Of a DNA stretch of 64,000 bases, positions 27,013-37,559 are shown in pieces. Source of the stretch: Pedobacter sp. Leaf170 (GTDB lineage: Bacteria > Bacteroidota > Bacteroidia > Sphingobacteriales > Sphingobacteriaceae); contig NZ_CAKLBP010000005.1 of assembly GCF_920984665.1 (NCBI RefSeq), positions 124,001 to 188,000 on the forward strand, in the 5' to 3' direction. The notes below the pieces were generated by a model. That model was not told where the DNA came from and did not search any database. It saw nothing but the letters and a program-made list of their open reading frames with translations. Each line of letters starts with the position of its first letter. Within the stretch, counting starts at the first letter, position 1. The translations under genes and the position numbers were made by a program.

Positions 27013-29559
27013 TTACCGCAATAGCATTACTGAACCCGAATATTTTACGTTTTCATTTTTTAGCGTAGTGCCAAGAATCAGATAATAATAAATTCCAACA
27101 GGCAAATCATTGCCTTTAAAAACGCCTTTCCAATTGTCGTAAATGTTCTCGCTTAAAAAAACAACGCTCCCGTATCTGTTAAATATCTGAAGTTTATATC
27201 GCTTCAGGTTGGTTATCCCAACTATGAATTCATCATTAATTCCATCGCCATTTGGGGTAAAAGAATTTGGTGTAAAAATCGAACTCTCTTTTTTCACTAA
27301 TAAATCGCCTAAAATAATACTGTTAAAGCAACCATTTTTAGAGAAAGCAGTAAGCTTTATTTTAAACAATCCATCGGTTTTAAATGTATGTAAAGGATTG
27401 GTTTCTGTTGATGTAAAGCCATCGCCAAATTCCCATTCATAAAAATCTGCATCTGTAGATTTATTAACAAAATTTATTGGTGCAGGAACAGAATATTTGC
27501 CATTAAAACCGGGTTCAGTATAAAAATTGGCAACTGGTATTTTTGCAATAGGTGGAATAACAATACTCGCAATAGTCGGAATACAACTGCCTGATGTAAG
27601 CGAAACGCTATATGTACCTGCCTGATTTAAATTTGTAATGGGTATTTCAATAGCATTTGTAGTGGCTTTAAAATTATCAGGGCCAGTCCATTCGTAAACA
27701 ATGCCGGTTAAAATAGGAACAGATAGTTTTATAACATCGCCTATGCAAAACAATGGTTGATTAATGGCTATTACCGGTGTTTCAGGTTTTACCTCAACCG
27801 TTAAATCAACACTTTTCGTTGCTATACAGCCGTTCGGCGTTTCTATTGTTAAAGTTATCGTTCTTAAGCCAGGCGTTAGGTAGGTTATGATTTTTCCATC
27901 ATTCAGGGTGTTTGTATTGCTCCCAACTCCATTCCCGAAATCCCAACTTACTTTAGTATAATTTTTTGAAGCATTTACGAGTGTAAAACTCTGGTTTGCT
28001 TCGCATTTATTATTGGTAACAATAGAAAAATCTGCCTCAGGTTTTAAATCTACTGATAAAATTTCTAAACTATTTTCAGGACTAACGCAGTCGCCCACTT
28101 GTATAAGTAGTTTGTATGTTCCTATCACTTCAGGTCCGGTTACCGGTATGGTTGGGTTTCTTTCTGGAGATGAAAAGTTATTAGGGCCAGACCAATGGTA
28201 CGTTGCTAACTTTACAGCCGGGGTAGAAAGCTGAAGCACTTCGCCCTGGCATAGATTTACACTTGAAGCTGTTGCTAATGGTTTATCAGGCGTTTTAGCT
28301 ACGATGAAGCTTTGGGTTGTTATCACATTACAACCGTTGGAGCCCATAGCTTCTAATACAACAACCTTTTCACCAGGTGTGCTGTAACTTATTTTAAAAG
28401 GACCTTTTTCTGTAGAGGATGTCATACTTGCGCCTTCGCCAAACGACCATTTTAAGGAAGTATAATTTTCAGACTTACTTTCAAAAACATATGCTTGAGC
28501 ATCGGTGCAAGGACTCAATTTTTCGAATAGTATTTCTGAAGTAGGGCCAGCGAAATCTGCCGTGCCATCAAATTCTATGGTAAATCCATTATTCCCGCTC
28601 GAGAAATTATCGATTAAAAGTGCATAAGTATTGCCTTCAACTAAATCAACATATTTAACAAAACCATTTTGGGATGTATTTGGGCAACCAGAGCTTTCTG
28701 TTAAGTCCGTTTCCGTCATGCTTAACCCGGTTTTATAGTAACTTGGCGTACAAGTTACGCCACTCCCCGCGGCACATCGGATAGCATTAAGTAAATTAAT
28801 TTTGCTGCAATCGCCATCAATGCCCAAATCATAAAAAACCCAGTCAATATCATTCGTAGTTACAGATGGTGTGATTACAAAAGTTAAAGTTCCAGCTTTT
28901 GAAGCTTTAAATAAATACCAGGAAGAATTGGATTCTCTACCTAAACAAGTTCCTTCAGATTCTGTGTTATTTTTGCCGGCACCTGTAACATTTAATTGAG
29001 TAAACGATTCTTTTGAACATAATATTGATGCCGATATACAATCCTGCCCTGCTTTTATCGGTGGAAAATAATTATCTACACATAATTTAAATGTCCCGGT
29101 ATTATCATTTACAGCGCTCACTCTGATGTAATATTCCTGCCCAATTGTTAATGAACCTTTGTAAAGAGAAGTAACATTGTTTGAGCTAAAACTCGTTCCT
29201 ATCATTTCAGATATTGAAGTGCTATTGGCTTCAAATGTGTAAAGCGCTACAAGTGGAGCTACCATGGTATTGGTACTTGCGGCATTAACTTTACCCGTAA
29301 CGGATATGTTTACATCGTATTTTGATGCTGTAAATTTAAACCAAACGTCTTTACCTGTGGCAAGCCAACCCATAGGCTTTGCATAAGTGGTGGTTTGGGT
29401 GGCCTCTAAATTATTATATGTTGCATCGTCTGTGCAAAACGCTGATGTATTCGTAATTTTTATAGCATCTGCAATTTCATCATTTGCAGGTGGTGCAAGT
29501 TTTGCCCATGTTTGATATGAACAAAGCAACATAAATAAAGAGAGAAGTAGAAAGCGCAT
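27013..29559 (-). CDS. PKD-domain surface protein with T9SS type B C-terminal domain
   Basis: 848-residue exported protein: signal peptide (MRFLLLSLFMLLCSYQTWA), two N-terminal jelly-roll-like repeats (about 25-165 and 172-335; GQEYYIRVSAVNDNTGTFKL, GNTYALLIDNFSSGNNGFTI), then several PKD/Ig-like modules (WSFGEGASMTSS, WDFGNGVGSNTN, WEFGDGFTSTETNP, with intervening WSGPNNFSSP and WTGPDNFKAT) and a gliding-motility-associated C-terminal domain (SIFTPNSFTPNGDGINDEF ... YYYLILG). That C-terminal domain directs type IX secretion. Probable adhesin or carbohydrate/protein-binding surface protein. Confidence 0.9.
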   Translation of the reverse strand: MRFLLLSLFMLLCSYQTWAKLAPPANDEIADAIKITNTSAFCTDDATYNNLEATQTTTYAKPMGWLATGKDVWFKFTASKYDVNISVTGKVNAASTNTMVAPLVALYTFEANSTSISEMIGTSFSSNNVTSLYKGSLTIGQEYYIRVSAVNDNTGTFKLCVDNYFPPIKAGQDCISASILCSKESFTQLNVTGAGKNNTESEGTCLGRESNSSWYLFKASKAGTLTFVITPSVTTNDIDWVFYDLGIDGDCSKINLLNAIRCAAGSGVTCTPSYYKTGLSMTETDLTESSGCPNTSQNGFVKYVDLVEGNTYALLIDNFSSGNNGFTIEFDGTADFAGPTSEILFEKLSPCTDAQAYVFESKSENYTSLKWSFGEGASMTSSTEKGPFKISYSTPGEKVVVLEAMGSNGCNVITTQSFIVAKTPDKPLATASSVNLCQGEVLQLSTPAVKLATYHWSGPNNFSSPERNPTIPVTGPEVIGTYKLLIQVGDCVSPENSLEILSVDLKPEADFSIVTNNKCEANQSFTLVNASKNYTKVSWDFGNGVGSNTNTLNDGKIITYLTPGLRTITLTIETPNGCIATKSVDLTVEVKPETPVIAINQPLFCIGDVIKLSVPILTGIVYEWTGPDNFKATTNAIEIPITNLNQAGTYSVSLTSGSCIPTIASIVIPPIAKIPVANFYTEPGFNGKYSVPAPINFVNKSTDADFYEWEFGDGFTSTETNPLHTFKTDGLFKIKLTAFSKNGCFNSIILGDLLVKKESSIFTPNSFTPNGDGINDEFIVGITNLKRYKLQIFNRYGSVVFLSENIYDNWKGVFKGNDLPVGIYYYLILGTTLKNENVKYSGSVMLLR

Positions 29560-29651
29560 AAAGTAAATCTATAAAAAAATCCTTTTAGGTAATTAAGATA
29601 GTTAATGATTTATTAATATTAAACTTTCATCTTTATAGAAGCGATTTAGAA

Positions 29652-30989
29652 ATGATAAGAGCTTCTGATTTTGGTAACGACTTTTTATGGGGCGTGGCAA
29701 CTGCTGCAGCACAAATAGAAGGTACATCTGATATGTATGGCAAAGGTGCTTCGATTTGGGATACCTTTTCTGCAAAGAATGGTAAAATTAAAAATGGACA
29801 TAAAATAAATGTAACCTGCGATTTTTACCACCGTTTTAGAGAAGACATTGCACTTGTTAAAATTTTAGGCTTCAAAGTTTTTAGGTTCTCCATCGCGTGG
29901 TCCAGAATTTTGCCTTTAGGCAGGGGAGATATAAATCAGGAAGGCATTAGGTTTTATCATAATGTAATTGATGAATGTTTGGAAAACGACATAATACCAT
30001 ACATTACTTTATACCATTGGGATTTACCGCAAGCGCTGGAAGACGAAGGCGGCTGGACCAGCTTTAGCATTAATGCTGCCTTTAATACTTTTATAAGTAT
30101 TTGCGCAGTTGAATATGGCGATAAAGTTAAAAACTGGCTGGTTATAAACGAGCCATTCGGTTTTACATCACTTGGCTATATGTTGGGTATACATGCGCCA
30201 GGTAAAACTGGTCTGGGCAATTTCTTTTCTGCCGTTCATCATACAGCTTTGGCGCAAGCCGATGGTGGTAAAATACTACGAGCTGAGGTAAATAAAGCCC
30301 ATATTGGTACCACATTTTCTTGCTCAGAAATTTTACCATTTACGCAAAGCGATAACGACAATCTGGCTGCCAATAGAATAGACTCTTTAATGAACAGATT
30401 ATTTCTTGAGCCCATTTTGGGTTTGGGCTTTCCGACTGCAAATTGGGATGTTTTAGAGAAGTTTCAAATTGAATATGGAACCTGGCGACATACAGACAGG
30501 TATAAATTCGACTTTGATTATATTGGCTTACAAAACTATTTTCCGTTAACGGTGAAATATAATGCTTTTATTCCGGTTATACAGGCATGGGAAGTTAAAG
30601 CCAAGAGCAGAAAAAAACCTCATACGGCAATGGGCTGGGAAATTAACGCTGACAGTTTTTATAATATTATTATGAAGTTTGCAGCTTACCCGGGTGTAAA
30701 AAATATAATGATTACCGAAAATGGTGCGGCGTACCATGATAAAATTATTGATGGCAAAGTTATCGATAATGAACGCATCGAATATTTTAAATTATACCTT
30801 AATGCTTTGCTAAAAGCTAAGAATGATGGTGCTCCAATTTCTGGTTATATGGCCTGGACCTTAATGGATAACTTTGAATGGGCTGAAGGTTTTAACGCAA
30901 GATTTGGCCTGATATATAATGATTTTAAAACGCAGGAACGAACGATTAAAGAATCTGGTTATTGGTGGCAGGAGTTTTTAAGATTGTAA
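29652..30989 (+). CDS. GH1 family beta-glucosidase
   Basis: 445 residues, single GH1 barrel. Substrate motif DFLWGVATAAAQIEG, acid/base Glu in LVINEPFGF (near residue 166), nucleophile Glu in IMITENGAAY (near residue 355), and the aglycone-site segment WTLMDNFEWAEGFNARFGLIY. No signal peptide, so it cleaves beta-glucosides or related disaccharides in the cytosol. Divergent from the PKD protein; no sugar genes adjoin it. Confidence 0.94.
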   Translation: MIRASDFGNDFLWGVATAAAQIEGTSDMYGKGASIWDTFSAKNGKIKNGHKINVTCDFYHRFREDIALVKILGFKVFRFSIAWSRILPLGRGDINQEGIRFYHNVIDECLENDIIPYITLYHWDLPQALEDEGGWTSFSINAAFNTFISICAVEYGDKVKNWLVINEPFGFTSLGYMLGIHAPGKTGLGNFFSAVHHTALAQADGGKILRAEVNKAHIGTTFSCSEILPFTQSDNDNLAANRIDSLMNRLFLEPILGLGFPTANWDVLEKFQIEYGTWRHTDRYKFDFDYIGLQNYFPLTVKYNAFIPVIQAWEVKAKSRKKPHTAMGWEINADSFYNIIMKFAAYPGVKNIMITENGAAYHDKIIDGKVIDNERIEYFKLYLNALLKAKNDGAPISGYMAWTLMDNFEWAEGFNARFGLIYNDFKTQERTIKESGYWWQEFLRL

Positions 30990-31005
30990 AGGTGTCTTTT
31001 GATTG

Positions 31006-31110
31006 CTAAACCCGGTAGCAGCGGTAATACTTTTTGTTGCAGATTTTTAACAAGCTCGAACTGACATTCGCAAAAAGATTTTAGCGGATAACGGGAGTAT
31101 CGGAACCTAA
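31006..31110. repeat. REP-like dispersed element downstream of the GH1 gene
   Basis: Starts CCCGGTAGCAGCGGTAATAC and ends near TTTTAGCGGATAACGGGAG, so the ends CCCG and CGGG can pair. The AGCAGCGG core resembles the elements at 23111 and 62887 but the interior differs. Confidence 0.55.
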
Positions 31111-31132
31111 GCAGTACTGAAAATGCTTTTAA

Positions 31133-31173
31133 AATAAAAAATCCCATTTCGATTTTACTCAAAATGGGATTTA
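31133..31173 (-). terminator. Rho-independent terminator of the aconitase gene
   Basis: AAATCCCATTT and AAAATGGGATTT arms; on the minus strand the stem is followed by a T-rich run (TTTTTTATTTT). It lies about 45 bases past the stop codon. Confidence 0.82.
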
Positions 31174-31214
31174 ACTATTCTAAACTTATAAATTCGGTTT
31201 CCCGGGTGTAGCGA

Positions 31215-33494
31215 TTAGTTACCTGCTTTTGCAGCAGCTTCGGCTCTGATAATGTTTAATGCACCACCGGCTTTAAACCAATCAATTTGTTGCGCATTGT
31301 AACTATGGTTAACCGGAAATTGTTCCTGCGTGCCATCTAAATGATGTAAAACCAATGTTAGTGGTTTGTCTGGCGTAAATTCTGTTAAGCCTAAAATATC
31401 AATGGTATCACCTTCTAAAATTTTGTCGTAATCATCTTTATCGGCAAAGGTTAACCCAAGCATGCCTTGTTTTTTCAGATTGGTTTCGTGGATACGGGCA
31501 AAAGATTTTACCAATACCGCACGTACACCCAAATGACGAGGCTCCATAGCGGCATGTTCACGAGATGAACCTTCGCCATAGTTTTCATCGCCAACCACGA
31601 TAGAACCTAAACCAGCCGCTTTATAATCACGTTGGGTTGCCGGAACCGGACCATATTCGCCGGTTAAGTCATTTTTAACGTTATCAGTTTTATCGTTGAA
31701 GTAATTTACCGCACCAATTAACATGTTGTTTGAAATATTATCTAAGTGACCACGGAATTTTAACCACGGACCAGCCATAGAAATATGATCGGTTGTACAT
31801 TTACCTTTAGCTTTGATTAAAAGTTTTAAGCCTTTTAAGTCTGTACCTTCCCAAGGCGTAAAAGGATCTAATAACTGTAAACGATGAGAGGTTGGAGAAA
31901 CCAAAACCTCAACTTTAGAGCCATCAGCCGCTGGTGCCTGAAAACCTGCATCTTCTACCGCAAAACCTTTTGTAGGCAATTCTAATCCGGTAGGAGGGTC
32001 GAGTTTTACTTGTTCGCCTTTATCGTTTGTTAAAGTATCTGTTAATGGATTGAAACCTAAATTACCGGAAATTGCAATGGCAGCAACCATTTCTGGCGAA
32101 GCTACGAATGCGTAGGTGTTTGGATTTCCGTCGGCACGTTTAGCAAAGTTTCTGTTAAACGAGTGTACAATTGTATTTTTTTCTGCTTTTTCTGCACCAG
32201 TTCTATCCCACATGCCAATACATGGTCCGCAGGCATTGGTAAAAATTGTAGCATTTAAATCTTCGAAAGTTTTTAAGTAGCCATCTCTATCTGCAGTGTA
32301 ACGCACTTGCTCTGAACCCGGATTTATACCAAACTCTGCTTTAGTTGCCAAGCCTTTTGAAATTGCCTGGTTTGCAATTGATGCTGCTCTTGATAAATCT
32401 TCGTAAGAAGAATTGGTACAAGAACCAATTAAGCCCCATTCTACTTTTAAAGGCCAGCCATTTTTCTCTGCTTCTGTTTTCATTTGAGAAACCGGAGTAG
32501 CTAAATCTGGTGTAAACGGACCGTTTAAATATGGTTCTAATGTATCTAAATCAATTTCGATAACCTGATCGAAATAACGTTCCGGGTCAGCATAAACCTC
32601 AGCGTCGCCGGTTAAATATTCTGCAATTTTGTTTGCTTCATCAGCAACATCATTTCTGTTTGTAGCACGTAAATAGCGTTCCATGCTCTCATCATAACCA
32701 AAAGTTGATGTAGTTGCGCCGATTTCAGCACCCATATTACAAATGGTTCCTTTACCGGTGCAGCTCATAGAGGTAGCGCCATCGCCAAAATATTCTACAA
32801 TTGCACCTGTACCACCTTTTACTGTTAAAATACCTGCAACTTTAAGAATAACATCTTTAGCAGCTGTCCAACCGTTTAATTTTCCGGTTAACTTAACACC
32901 AATAAGTTTAGGGAATTTTAGTTCCCAAGGTAGGCCAGCCATAACATCGCAAGCATCAGCACCACCCACACCAATTGCAACCATACCCAAACCGCCGGCA
33001 TTTACCGTGTGTGAGTCGGTACCAATCATCATCCCACCCGGGAATGCGTAATTTTCTAAAACAACCTGGTGAATGATACCAGCGCCGGGTTTCCAGAAAC
33101 CAATACCATATTTGTTTGAAACAGATGATAGGAAATCAAAAACTTCAGCACTCTCTGTTTTAGCATGCGGTAAATCTATAGAAGCACCTTCTTTAGCGGT
33201 AATTAAGTGATCGCAATGAACTGTAGAAGGCACGGCAACTTTTGGTCTGCCTGCCTGCATAAACTGCAGTAAAGCCATCTGAGCGGTTGCGTCTTGCATC
33301 GCTACACGGTCTGGAGCGAAATCAACATAATCAGATCCGCGAGAAAATGCTTTTTTAGGTTCTTCGGCCCAAAGGTGAGCATATAATATCTTTTCTGATA
33401 ATGTTAAAGGTCTGCCGACAACTTTACGGGCTGCTTCTACGCGGCCAGGAAAGTTTGCATAAACCTTTTTAATCATGTCTATATCAAAAGCCAT
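31215..33494 (-). CDS. Aconitate hydratase, mitochondrial/AcnA-like type
   Basis: Interconverts citrate and isocitrate through an Fe-S cluster. 759 residues, like the eukaryotic mitochondrial enzyme and shorter than the ~890-residue AcnA. Cluster ligands: Cys in [13 protein letters not shown] and two in [32 protein letters not shown] and the swivelling-domain motif [20 protein letters not shown] are conserved. It lies 190 bases downstream of acnB on the same strand, with a terminator between, so the two aconitases are probably separately controlled. Confidence 0.95.
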   Translation of the reverse strand: MAFDIDMIKKVYANFPGRVEAARKVVGRPLTLSEKILYAHLWAEEPKKAFSRGSDYVDFAPDRVAMQDATAQMALLQFMQAGRPKVAVPSTVHCDHLITAKEGASIDLPHAKTESAEVFDFLSSVSNKYGIGFWKPGAGIIHQVVLENYAFPGGMMIGTDSHTVNAGGLGMVAIGVGGADACDVMAGLPWELKFPKLIGVKLTGKLNGWTAAKDVILKVAGILTVKGGTGAIVEYFGDGATSMSCTGKGTICNMGAEIGATTSTFGYDESMERYLRATNRNDVADEANKIAEYLTGDAEVYADPERYFDQVIEIDLDTLEPYLNGPFTPDLATPVSQMKTEAEKNGWPLKVEWGLIGSCTNSSYEDLSRAASIANQAISKGLATKAEFGINPGSEQVRYTADRDGYLKTFEDLNATIFTNACGPCIGMWDRTGAEKAEKNTIVHSFNRNFAKRADGNPNTYAFVASPEMVAAIAISGNLGFNPLTDTLTNDKGEQVKLDPPTGLELPTKGFAVEDAGFQAPAADGSKVEVLVSPTSHRLQLLDPFTPWEGTDLKGLKLLIKAKGKCTTDHISMAGPWLKFRGHLDNISNNMLIGAVNYFNDKTDNVKNDLTGEYGPVPATQRDYKAAGLGSIVVGDENYGEGSSREHAAMEPRHLGVRAVLVKSFARIHETNLKKQGMLGLTFADKDDYDKILEGDTIDILGLTEFTPDKPLTLVLHHLDGTQEQFPVNHSYNAQQIDWFKAGGALNIIRAEAAAKAGN

Positions 33495-33617
33495 ATTTTA
33501 TTTTTTTAAATGATGTTGAATAAGGTTACTTTCTAAAGTAAACAATTTTAAATAGACTTATTTTTGAAATTTGTCATAATTCGCTATTTAAAATCATTCT
33601 ATGAAAATATTTATAAA

Positions 33618-33653
33618 TGAAAAGGCTATCTGATACCTCGGATAGCCTTTTCA
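33618..33653 (-). terminator. Rho-independent terminator between acnB and the second aconitase
   Basis: AAAAGGCTATC and GATAGCCTTTT arms around a 10-base loop; T-run on both sides, so it works for acnB on the minus strand. Confidence 0.85.
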
Positions 33654-33684
33654 ATTGATTAACAAATGATATGTTTTTTTGTTC

Positions 33685-36450
33685 TTATTGTTTTGTAGAA
33701 ATTGGGGTAAACTTGGTTAAGTTGATGCCTTCTACAGCCATTTTATATTCTTCTATACTTGGAATACGACCCAAAATAGCAGATAAAACAACAACAGGCG
33801 TTGAAGCCAGTAACGATTCTCCTTTTTTGCCATCTCTATCTTCTACTACACGCCCTTGAAACAAACGTGTTGATGTAGCCATTACAGTATCACCTTTGGC
33901 TGCTTTTTCCTGGTTACCCATACACAGGTTACAACCAGGGCGCTCTAAGTACATAATGTTTTCGTATTCGGTACGGGCAGCACTTTTTGGTAAAGCATCG
34001 CTAAATTCAAAACCCGAATATTTTTGTAAATATTCCCAATCGCCTTCGGCTTTTAGTTCATCAATAATGTTATAAGTAGGAGCGGCCACAACAAGCGGTG
34101 CTTTAAATGATACACTACCGGTTTGGTTTTCAACGTTTTTCAACATTTGAGAAACAATTTTCAGGTCGTCTTTGTGTACCATACAAGAACCAACAAAACC
34201 TAAATCAACTTTTTTATCGCCATCGTAAAAAGTTAAATCTCTGATGGTATCGTGTGTGTAGCGTTTAGAAACATCCGCATTATTTACATCCGGATCTGCA
34301 ATCATTGGCTCGTTAATGATGTCTAAATCGATAACTACTTCAGCATAATATTTTGCGTTATCATCAGGCATTAAAGCTGGTTTAATGCCAGTTTTAATTT
34401 CTTCGATACGTTTGTTTGCTTTATTGATTAAACCTTGAAGAACCTGGTTATGGTTGTCCATACCTTTATCAATCATTATCTGAATGCGGTTTTTCGCAAT
34501 TTCTAACGACTGAATTAATGTATCATCCTGAGAAATACAGATAGAGGCTTTTGCCTTCATCTCTGCGGTCCAATCTGTAAATGTAAATGCCTGGTCGGCT
34601 AATAAAGTGCCAATATGTACTTCAATAATGCGGCCCTGGAATACGTTCTCACCATCAAACTGCTGTAACATTTGCAGTTGTGTAGCATGAACAACATCAC
34701 GAAAATCCATGTGTGCTTGCATTTCGCCCTTGAAAGTAACTTTTACAGATTCAGGAATTGGCATGGAAGCTTCGCCTGTGGCTAATGCTAAAGCCACAGT
34801 TCCAGAATCTGCTCCGAAAGCTACACCTTTAGACATACGCGTGTGCGAGTCACCACCAATGATGATTGCCCATTCATCAATCGTAATATCATTAAGCACT
34901 TTGTGGATTACATCCGTCATTGCATGATATTCGCCTTTCGGGTCGCGAGCGGTAATTACACCAAACTCGTTCATAAATTTCATTAATTTAGGGATATTGG
35001 CCTGTGCTTTTTTATCCCAAACTGAAGCAGTGTGGCAACCAGATTGATATGCACCATCCACAATTGGAGAGATAACTGTGGCTGCCATGGCCTCTAACTC
35101 CTGGGCAGTCATTAAACCGGTAGTATCCTGAGAGCCTACAATGTTTACTTCAACACGAACGTCTGAACCGGCATGTAACACTTTACCTTGCGTTAAACCA
35201 ACAGCATTTCTATTAAAGATTTTTTCTACAGCGGTTAAACCCTGGCCTTCGATAGACACTTCTTTTGCAGGAGCATAAACTAAAGGCGCTTCAACACCTA
35301 AAACTCTGGCAGCAAAAGTTTGGATTTTTTTACCAAACACGATGGCATAAGATCCACCAGCTTTTATAAATTCCAATTTTTGTGGAGTTAAAGCCTTTGA
35401 AATATCAATAAGCTCCTGCTCGCCATTGTATAATTTTTTTGTTCTCGTGTTAATGGTCAGAACCGTACCGGTTTCAACTGAATAAACTTCTTCTAAAATA
35501 GGTTCGTTATTTTCATTACGGATAACGTTTCCGTTCTCATCCGTTTTCTTAACCCAATTTTTAAGGTCGATACCAATACCGCCAGTAACATCAACAGTTG
35601 TTAAAAAAATTGGCGAAATACCATTTGTACCACCAACAATTGGCGCAATATTTACAAATGGAACATAAGGGCTTGAGCGTTTTCCTGTCCAAAGTGCAAC
35701 GTTATTTACACCCGACATACGAGAAGAACCAACACCCATTGTACCTTTTTCTGCTACAAGCATCACACTTTTATCTGGATGCTGAGCTTGTAAAGCCTTA
35801 ATTTGTGCCTGAGCTTCTGGTGTAATCATACATTTACCATGTAACTCGCGGTCAGAACGGGAGTGCGCCTGATTACCAGGAGATAATAAATCGGTAGAAA
35901 TATCGCCAATACCGGCAATAAAGGTTACCACTTTAATTTCCTCAGCAATTTCTGGAAGCTTGGTGAAAAATTCGGCTTTCGCATAACTTTCTAATATTTC
36001 TTTCGCAATTTCATTACCATTAGTGTATGCTTCCTTCAAACGGTCGGTATCTGCATCGTATAGGTAAACCTGTGTCTTTAACACTTCTGCAGCTTTTTTA
36101 GCCTTATCGCCATTATCTGCTAAAGCGATATCCAATAAAACTTTGATAGACGGACCGCCTTTCATGTGCGATAGCAATTCGAAAGCGAAATCAGGCGTGA
36201 TTTCCGGAACAACAGCTCCACCTAAAATAATTTCTTTTAAAAATTCGGCTTTTACGCCAGCTGCACCAGTTGTACCCGGCAAGGTATTGTATATGAAAAA
36301 ATTAACAGCATCTGCTCTGTTAAAGTTGTTTACATTTTTGATTTGGTCAATTATTTCACTTAATAATTCGGCACTATCAATTGGTTTAGGGTGAAGACCT
36401 TGGGTTTTTCTATCTTCAATCTCCTGGATATAATCGTTATAAATACTCAT
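33685..36450 (-). CDS. acnB: Aconitate hydratase B (bifunctional, 2-methylisocitrate dehydratase)
   Basis: Second aconitase, of the AcnB type: 921 residues with the N-terminal HEAT-like domain (IYNDYIQEIEDRKTQGLHPK...; FNRADAVNFFIYNTLPGTTG) and domain 4 moved towards the N-terminus. Cluster Cys residues are in LGFVGSCMVHKDD and ERPGCNLCMGNQ; GVGSSRMSGVNNVALWTGK and GGDSHTRMSKGVAFGADSG are conserved. AcnB enzymes also hydrate 2-methyl-cis-aconitate in the methylcitrate cycle. It has a good minus-strand promoter at 36575-36606 and its own terminator. Confidence 0.96.
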   Translation of the reverse strand: MSIYNDYIQEIEDRKTQGLHPKPIDSAELLSEIIDQIKNVNNFNRADAVNFFIYNTLPGTTGAAGVKAEFLKEIILGGAVVPEITPDFAFELLSHMKGGPSIKVLLDIALADNGDKAKKAAEVLKTQVYLYDADTDRLKEAYTNGNEIAKEILESYAKAEFFTKLPEIAEEIKVVTFIAGIGDISTDLLSPGNQAHSRSDRELHGKCMITPEAQAQIKALQAQHPDKSVMLVAEKGTMGVGSSRMSGVNNVALWTGKRSSPYVPFVNIAPIVGGTNGISPIFLTTVDVTGGIGIDLKNWVKKTDENGNVIRNENNEPILEEVYSVETGTVLTINTRTKKLYNGEQELIDISKALTPQKLEFIKAGGSYAIVFGKKIQTFAARVLGVEAPLVYAPAKEVSIEGQGLTAVEKIFNRNAVGLTQGKVLHAGSDVRVEVNIVGSQDTTGLMTAQELEAMAATVISPIVDGAYQSGCHTASVWDKKAQANIPKLMKFMNEFGVITARDPKGEYHAMTDVIHKVLNDITIDEWAIIIGGDSHTRMSKGVAFGADSGTVALALATGEASMPIPESVKVTFKGEMQAHMDFRDVVHATQLQMLQQFDGENVFQGRIIEVHIGTLLADQAFTFTDWTAEMKAKASICISQDDTLIQSLEIAKNRIQIMIDKGMDNHNQVLQGLINKANKRIEEIKTGIKPALMPDDNAKYYAEVVIDLDIINEPMIADPDVNNADVSKRYTHDTIRDLTFYDGDKKVDLGFVGSCMVHKDDLKIVSQMLKNVENQTGSVSFKAPLVVAAPTYNIIDELKAEGDWEYLQKYSGFEFSDALPKSAARTEYENIMYLERPGCNLCMGNQEKAAKGDTVMATSTRLFQGRVVEDRDGKKGESLLASTPVVVLSAILGRIPSIEEYKMAVEGINLTKFTPISTKQ

Positions 36451-36867
36451 CTTATATATTTTATTCCTTTCGCTTTAAGCGATGCAAAAAATGCAAACAG
36501 CCCTAGCTTAGAATTATTTTTTTGTGAATTAATTTGTGTTGGTTAGCCAAAAAATACTGTTTTTGGAATTAGAGCAAAAATAGCAAAAACAACCTTTAAA
36601 CGCAAATAAGGCAGGCGATTAAATAATGAAAATTGTATAATATGATATCACTTTAACGAAGAAGGTTTAACGATAATTTTGCTTTAAAAAAATCATGGTT
36701 CTAAATAACTGAAATTAATGCGTTGCCATTTTTTCTAAGCGGAGAGCTGTTCATTTACGAACAGTTATGTTTAATTATGAACGTATGGAATTCAGGTTTA
36801 TCTTTAAAATTCCATCTACAATCCAATAATGAGGCATTGCCACAAATGGCACAGCAATGGCTAAAAA
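36451..36867. promoter_or_regulatory. 417-bp gene-free region with the acnB promoter
   Basis: On the minus strand, TTTG (complement of 36603-36606), a 20-base spacer and TATTTTTG (complement of 36575-36582) form a strong Bacteroidota promoter, leaving an acnB leader of roughly 115 bases. A small hairpin CTGTTC-ATTTAC-GAACAG lies at 36747-36764. The rest, towards the deacetylase gene, shows no gene or recognisable repeat. Confidence 0.65.
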
Positions 36868-37494
36868 CTACAACGTTGAAAAAGTGAAACCTCTATCAGC
36901 GAAATAACTTAAAACCTTGGGTAATGCATATTCTAATCTGTCAAAAGCTTTTAAACTATCGTGAAATACAATTATAGATCCGTTTTGAGTATGTTTAATT
37001 ACATTTTGATAGCATTTTTCTGGGGGAAGTTTGATGTCAAAATCGCCACTTAAAACATCCCACATCACAATTTCAAGATTTGCGATTTGCGATTTGAGAT
37101 TTGCGATTTGACTTTTCTTAATCCTCCCGTAAGGTGGGCGAAAAAGATTTGTTTGCGTTAAAGTCTGGCATTTTAAGGCATTTTGAATGTAGGTTTCATC
37201 GTTGGTAATCCATCCTTTTAGGTGATTAAAAGTGTGGTTTCCGATAGCATGGCCATCGTTTTTTACACGTTGAAAAACTTCGGGATGCTTTGAAATATTA
37301 TCACCAATACAAAAGAATGTCGCTTTTGCATTAAATGCTTTTAAAGTTTTTAATACAAAATCTGTAACATTGGGTATAGGTCCATCGTCAAAGGTTAAAT
37401 AAATAACTTTTTCCTTTCGGGATTTATTCCATAATAATGATGGATAATACCATTTAAGCAGAAGCGGCGATTTCACAAGGTACATTGCTTTCAA
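36868..37494 (-). CDS. NodB-type polysaccharide deacetylase with an in-frame heptanucleotide repeat
   Basis: 208 residues. All five NodB motifs are seen: YLTFDDGP, the HxxxxH-type GNHTFNH, FRPPYGR, DVLSGDFD and IIVFHDS, so a metal-dependent deacetylase of N- or O-acetylated glycans (peptidoglycan or exopolysaccharide) is expected. No clear signal peptide; the N-terminus (LVKSPLLLKWYYPSLLWN) is mildly hydrophobic. Between motifs three and four lies SQIANLKSQIANLEI, encoded by five 7-bp units at 37077-37111; the family normally has no such duplication there. Divergent from the TolC gene, 65 bases away. Confidence 0.92.
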   Translation of the reverse strand: MKAMYLVKSPLLLKWYYPSLLWNKSRKEKVIYLTFDDGPIPNVTDFVLKTLKAFNAKATFFCIGDNISKHPEVFQRVKNDGHAIGNHTFNHLKGWITNDETYIQNALKCQTLTQTNLFRPPYGRIKKSQIANLKSQIANLEIVMWDVLSGDFDIKLPPEKCYQNVIKHTQNGSIIVFHDSLKAFDRLEYALPKVLSYFADRGFTFSTL

Positions 37495-37559
37495 AGGTAA
37501 TAATTGCCTTGATAGATTGAAATTATTAAAGTTGTTTATATAGATTTGAAAAACTAATT

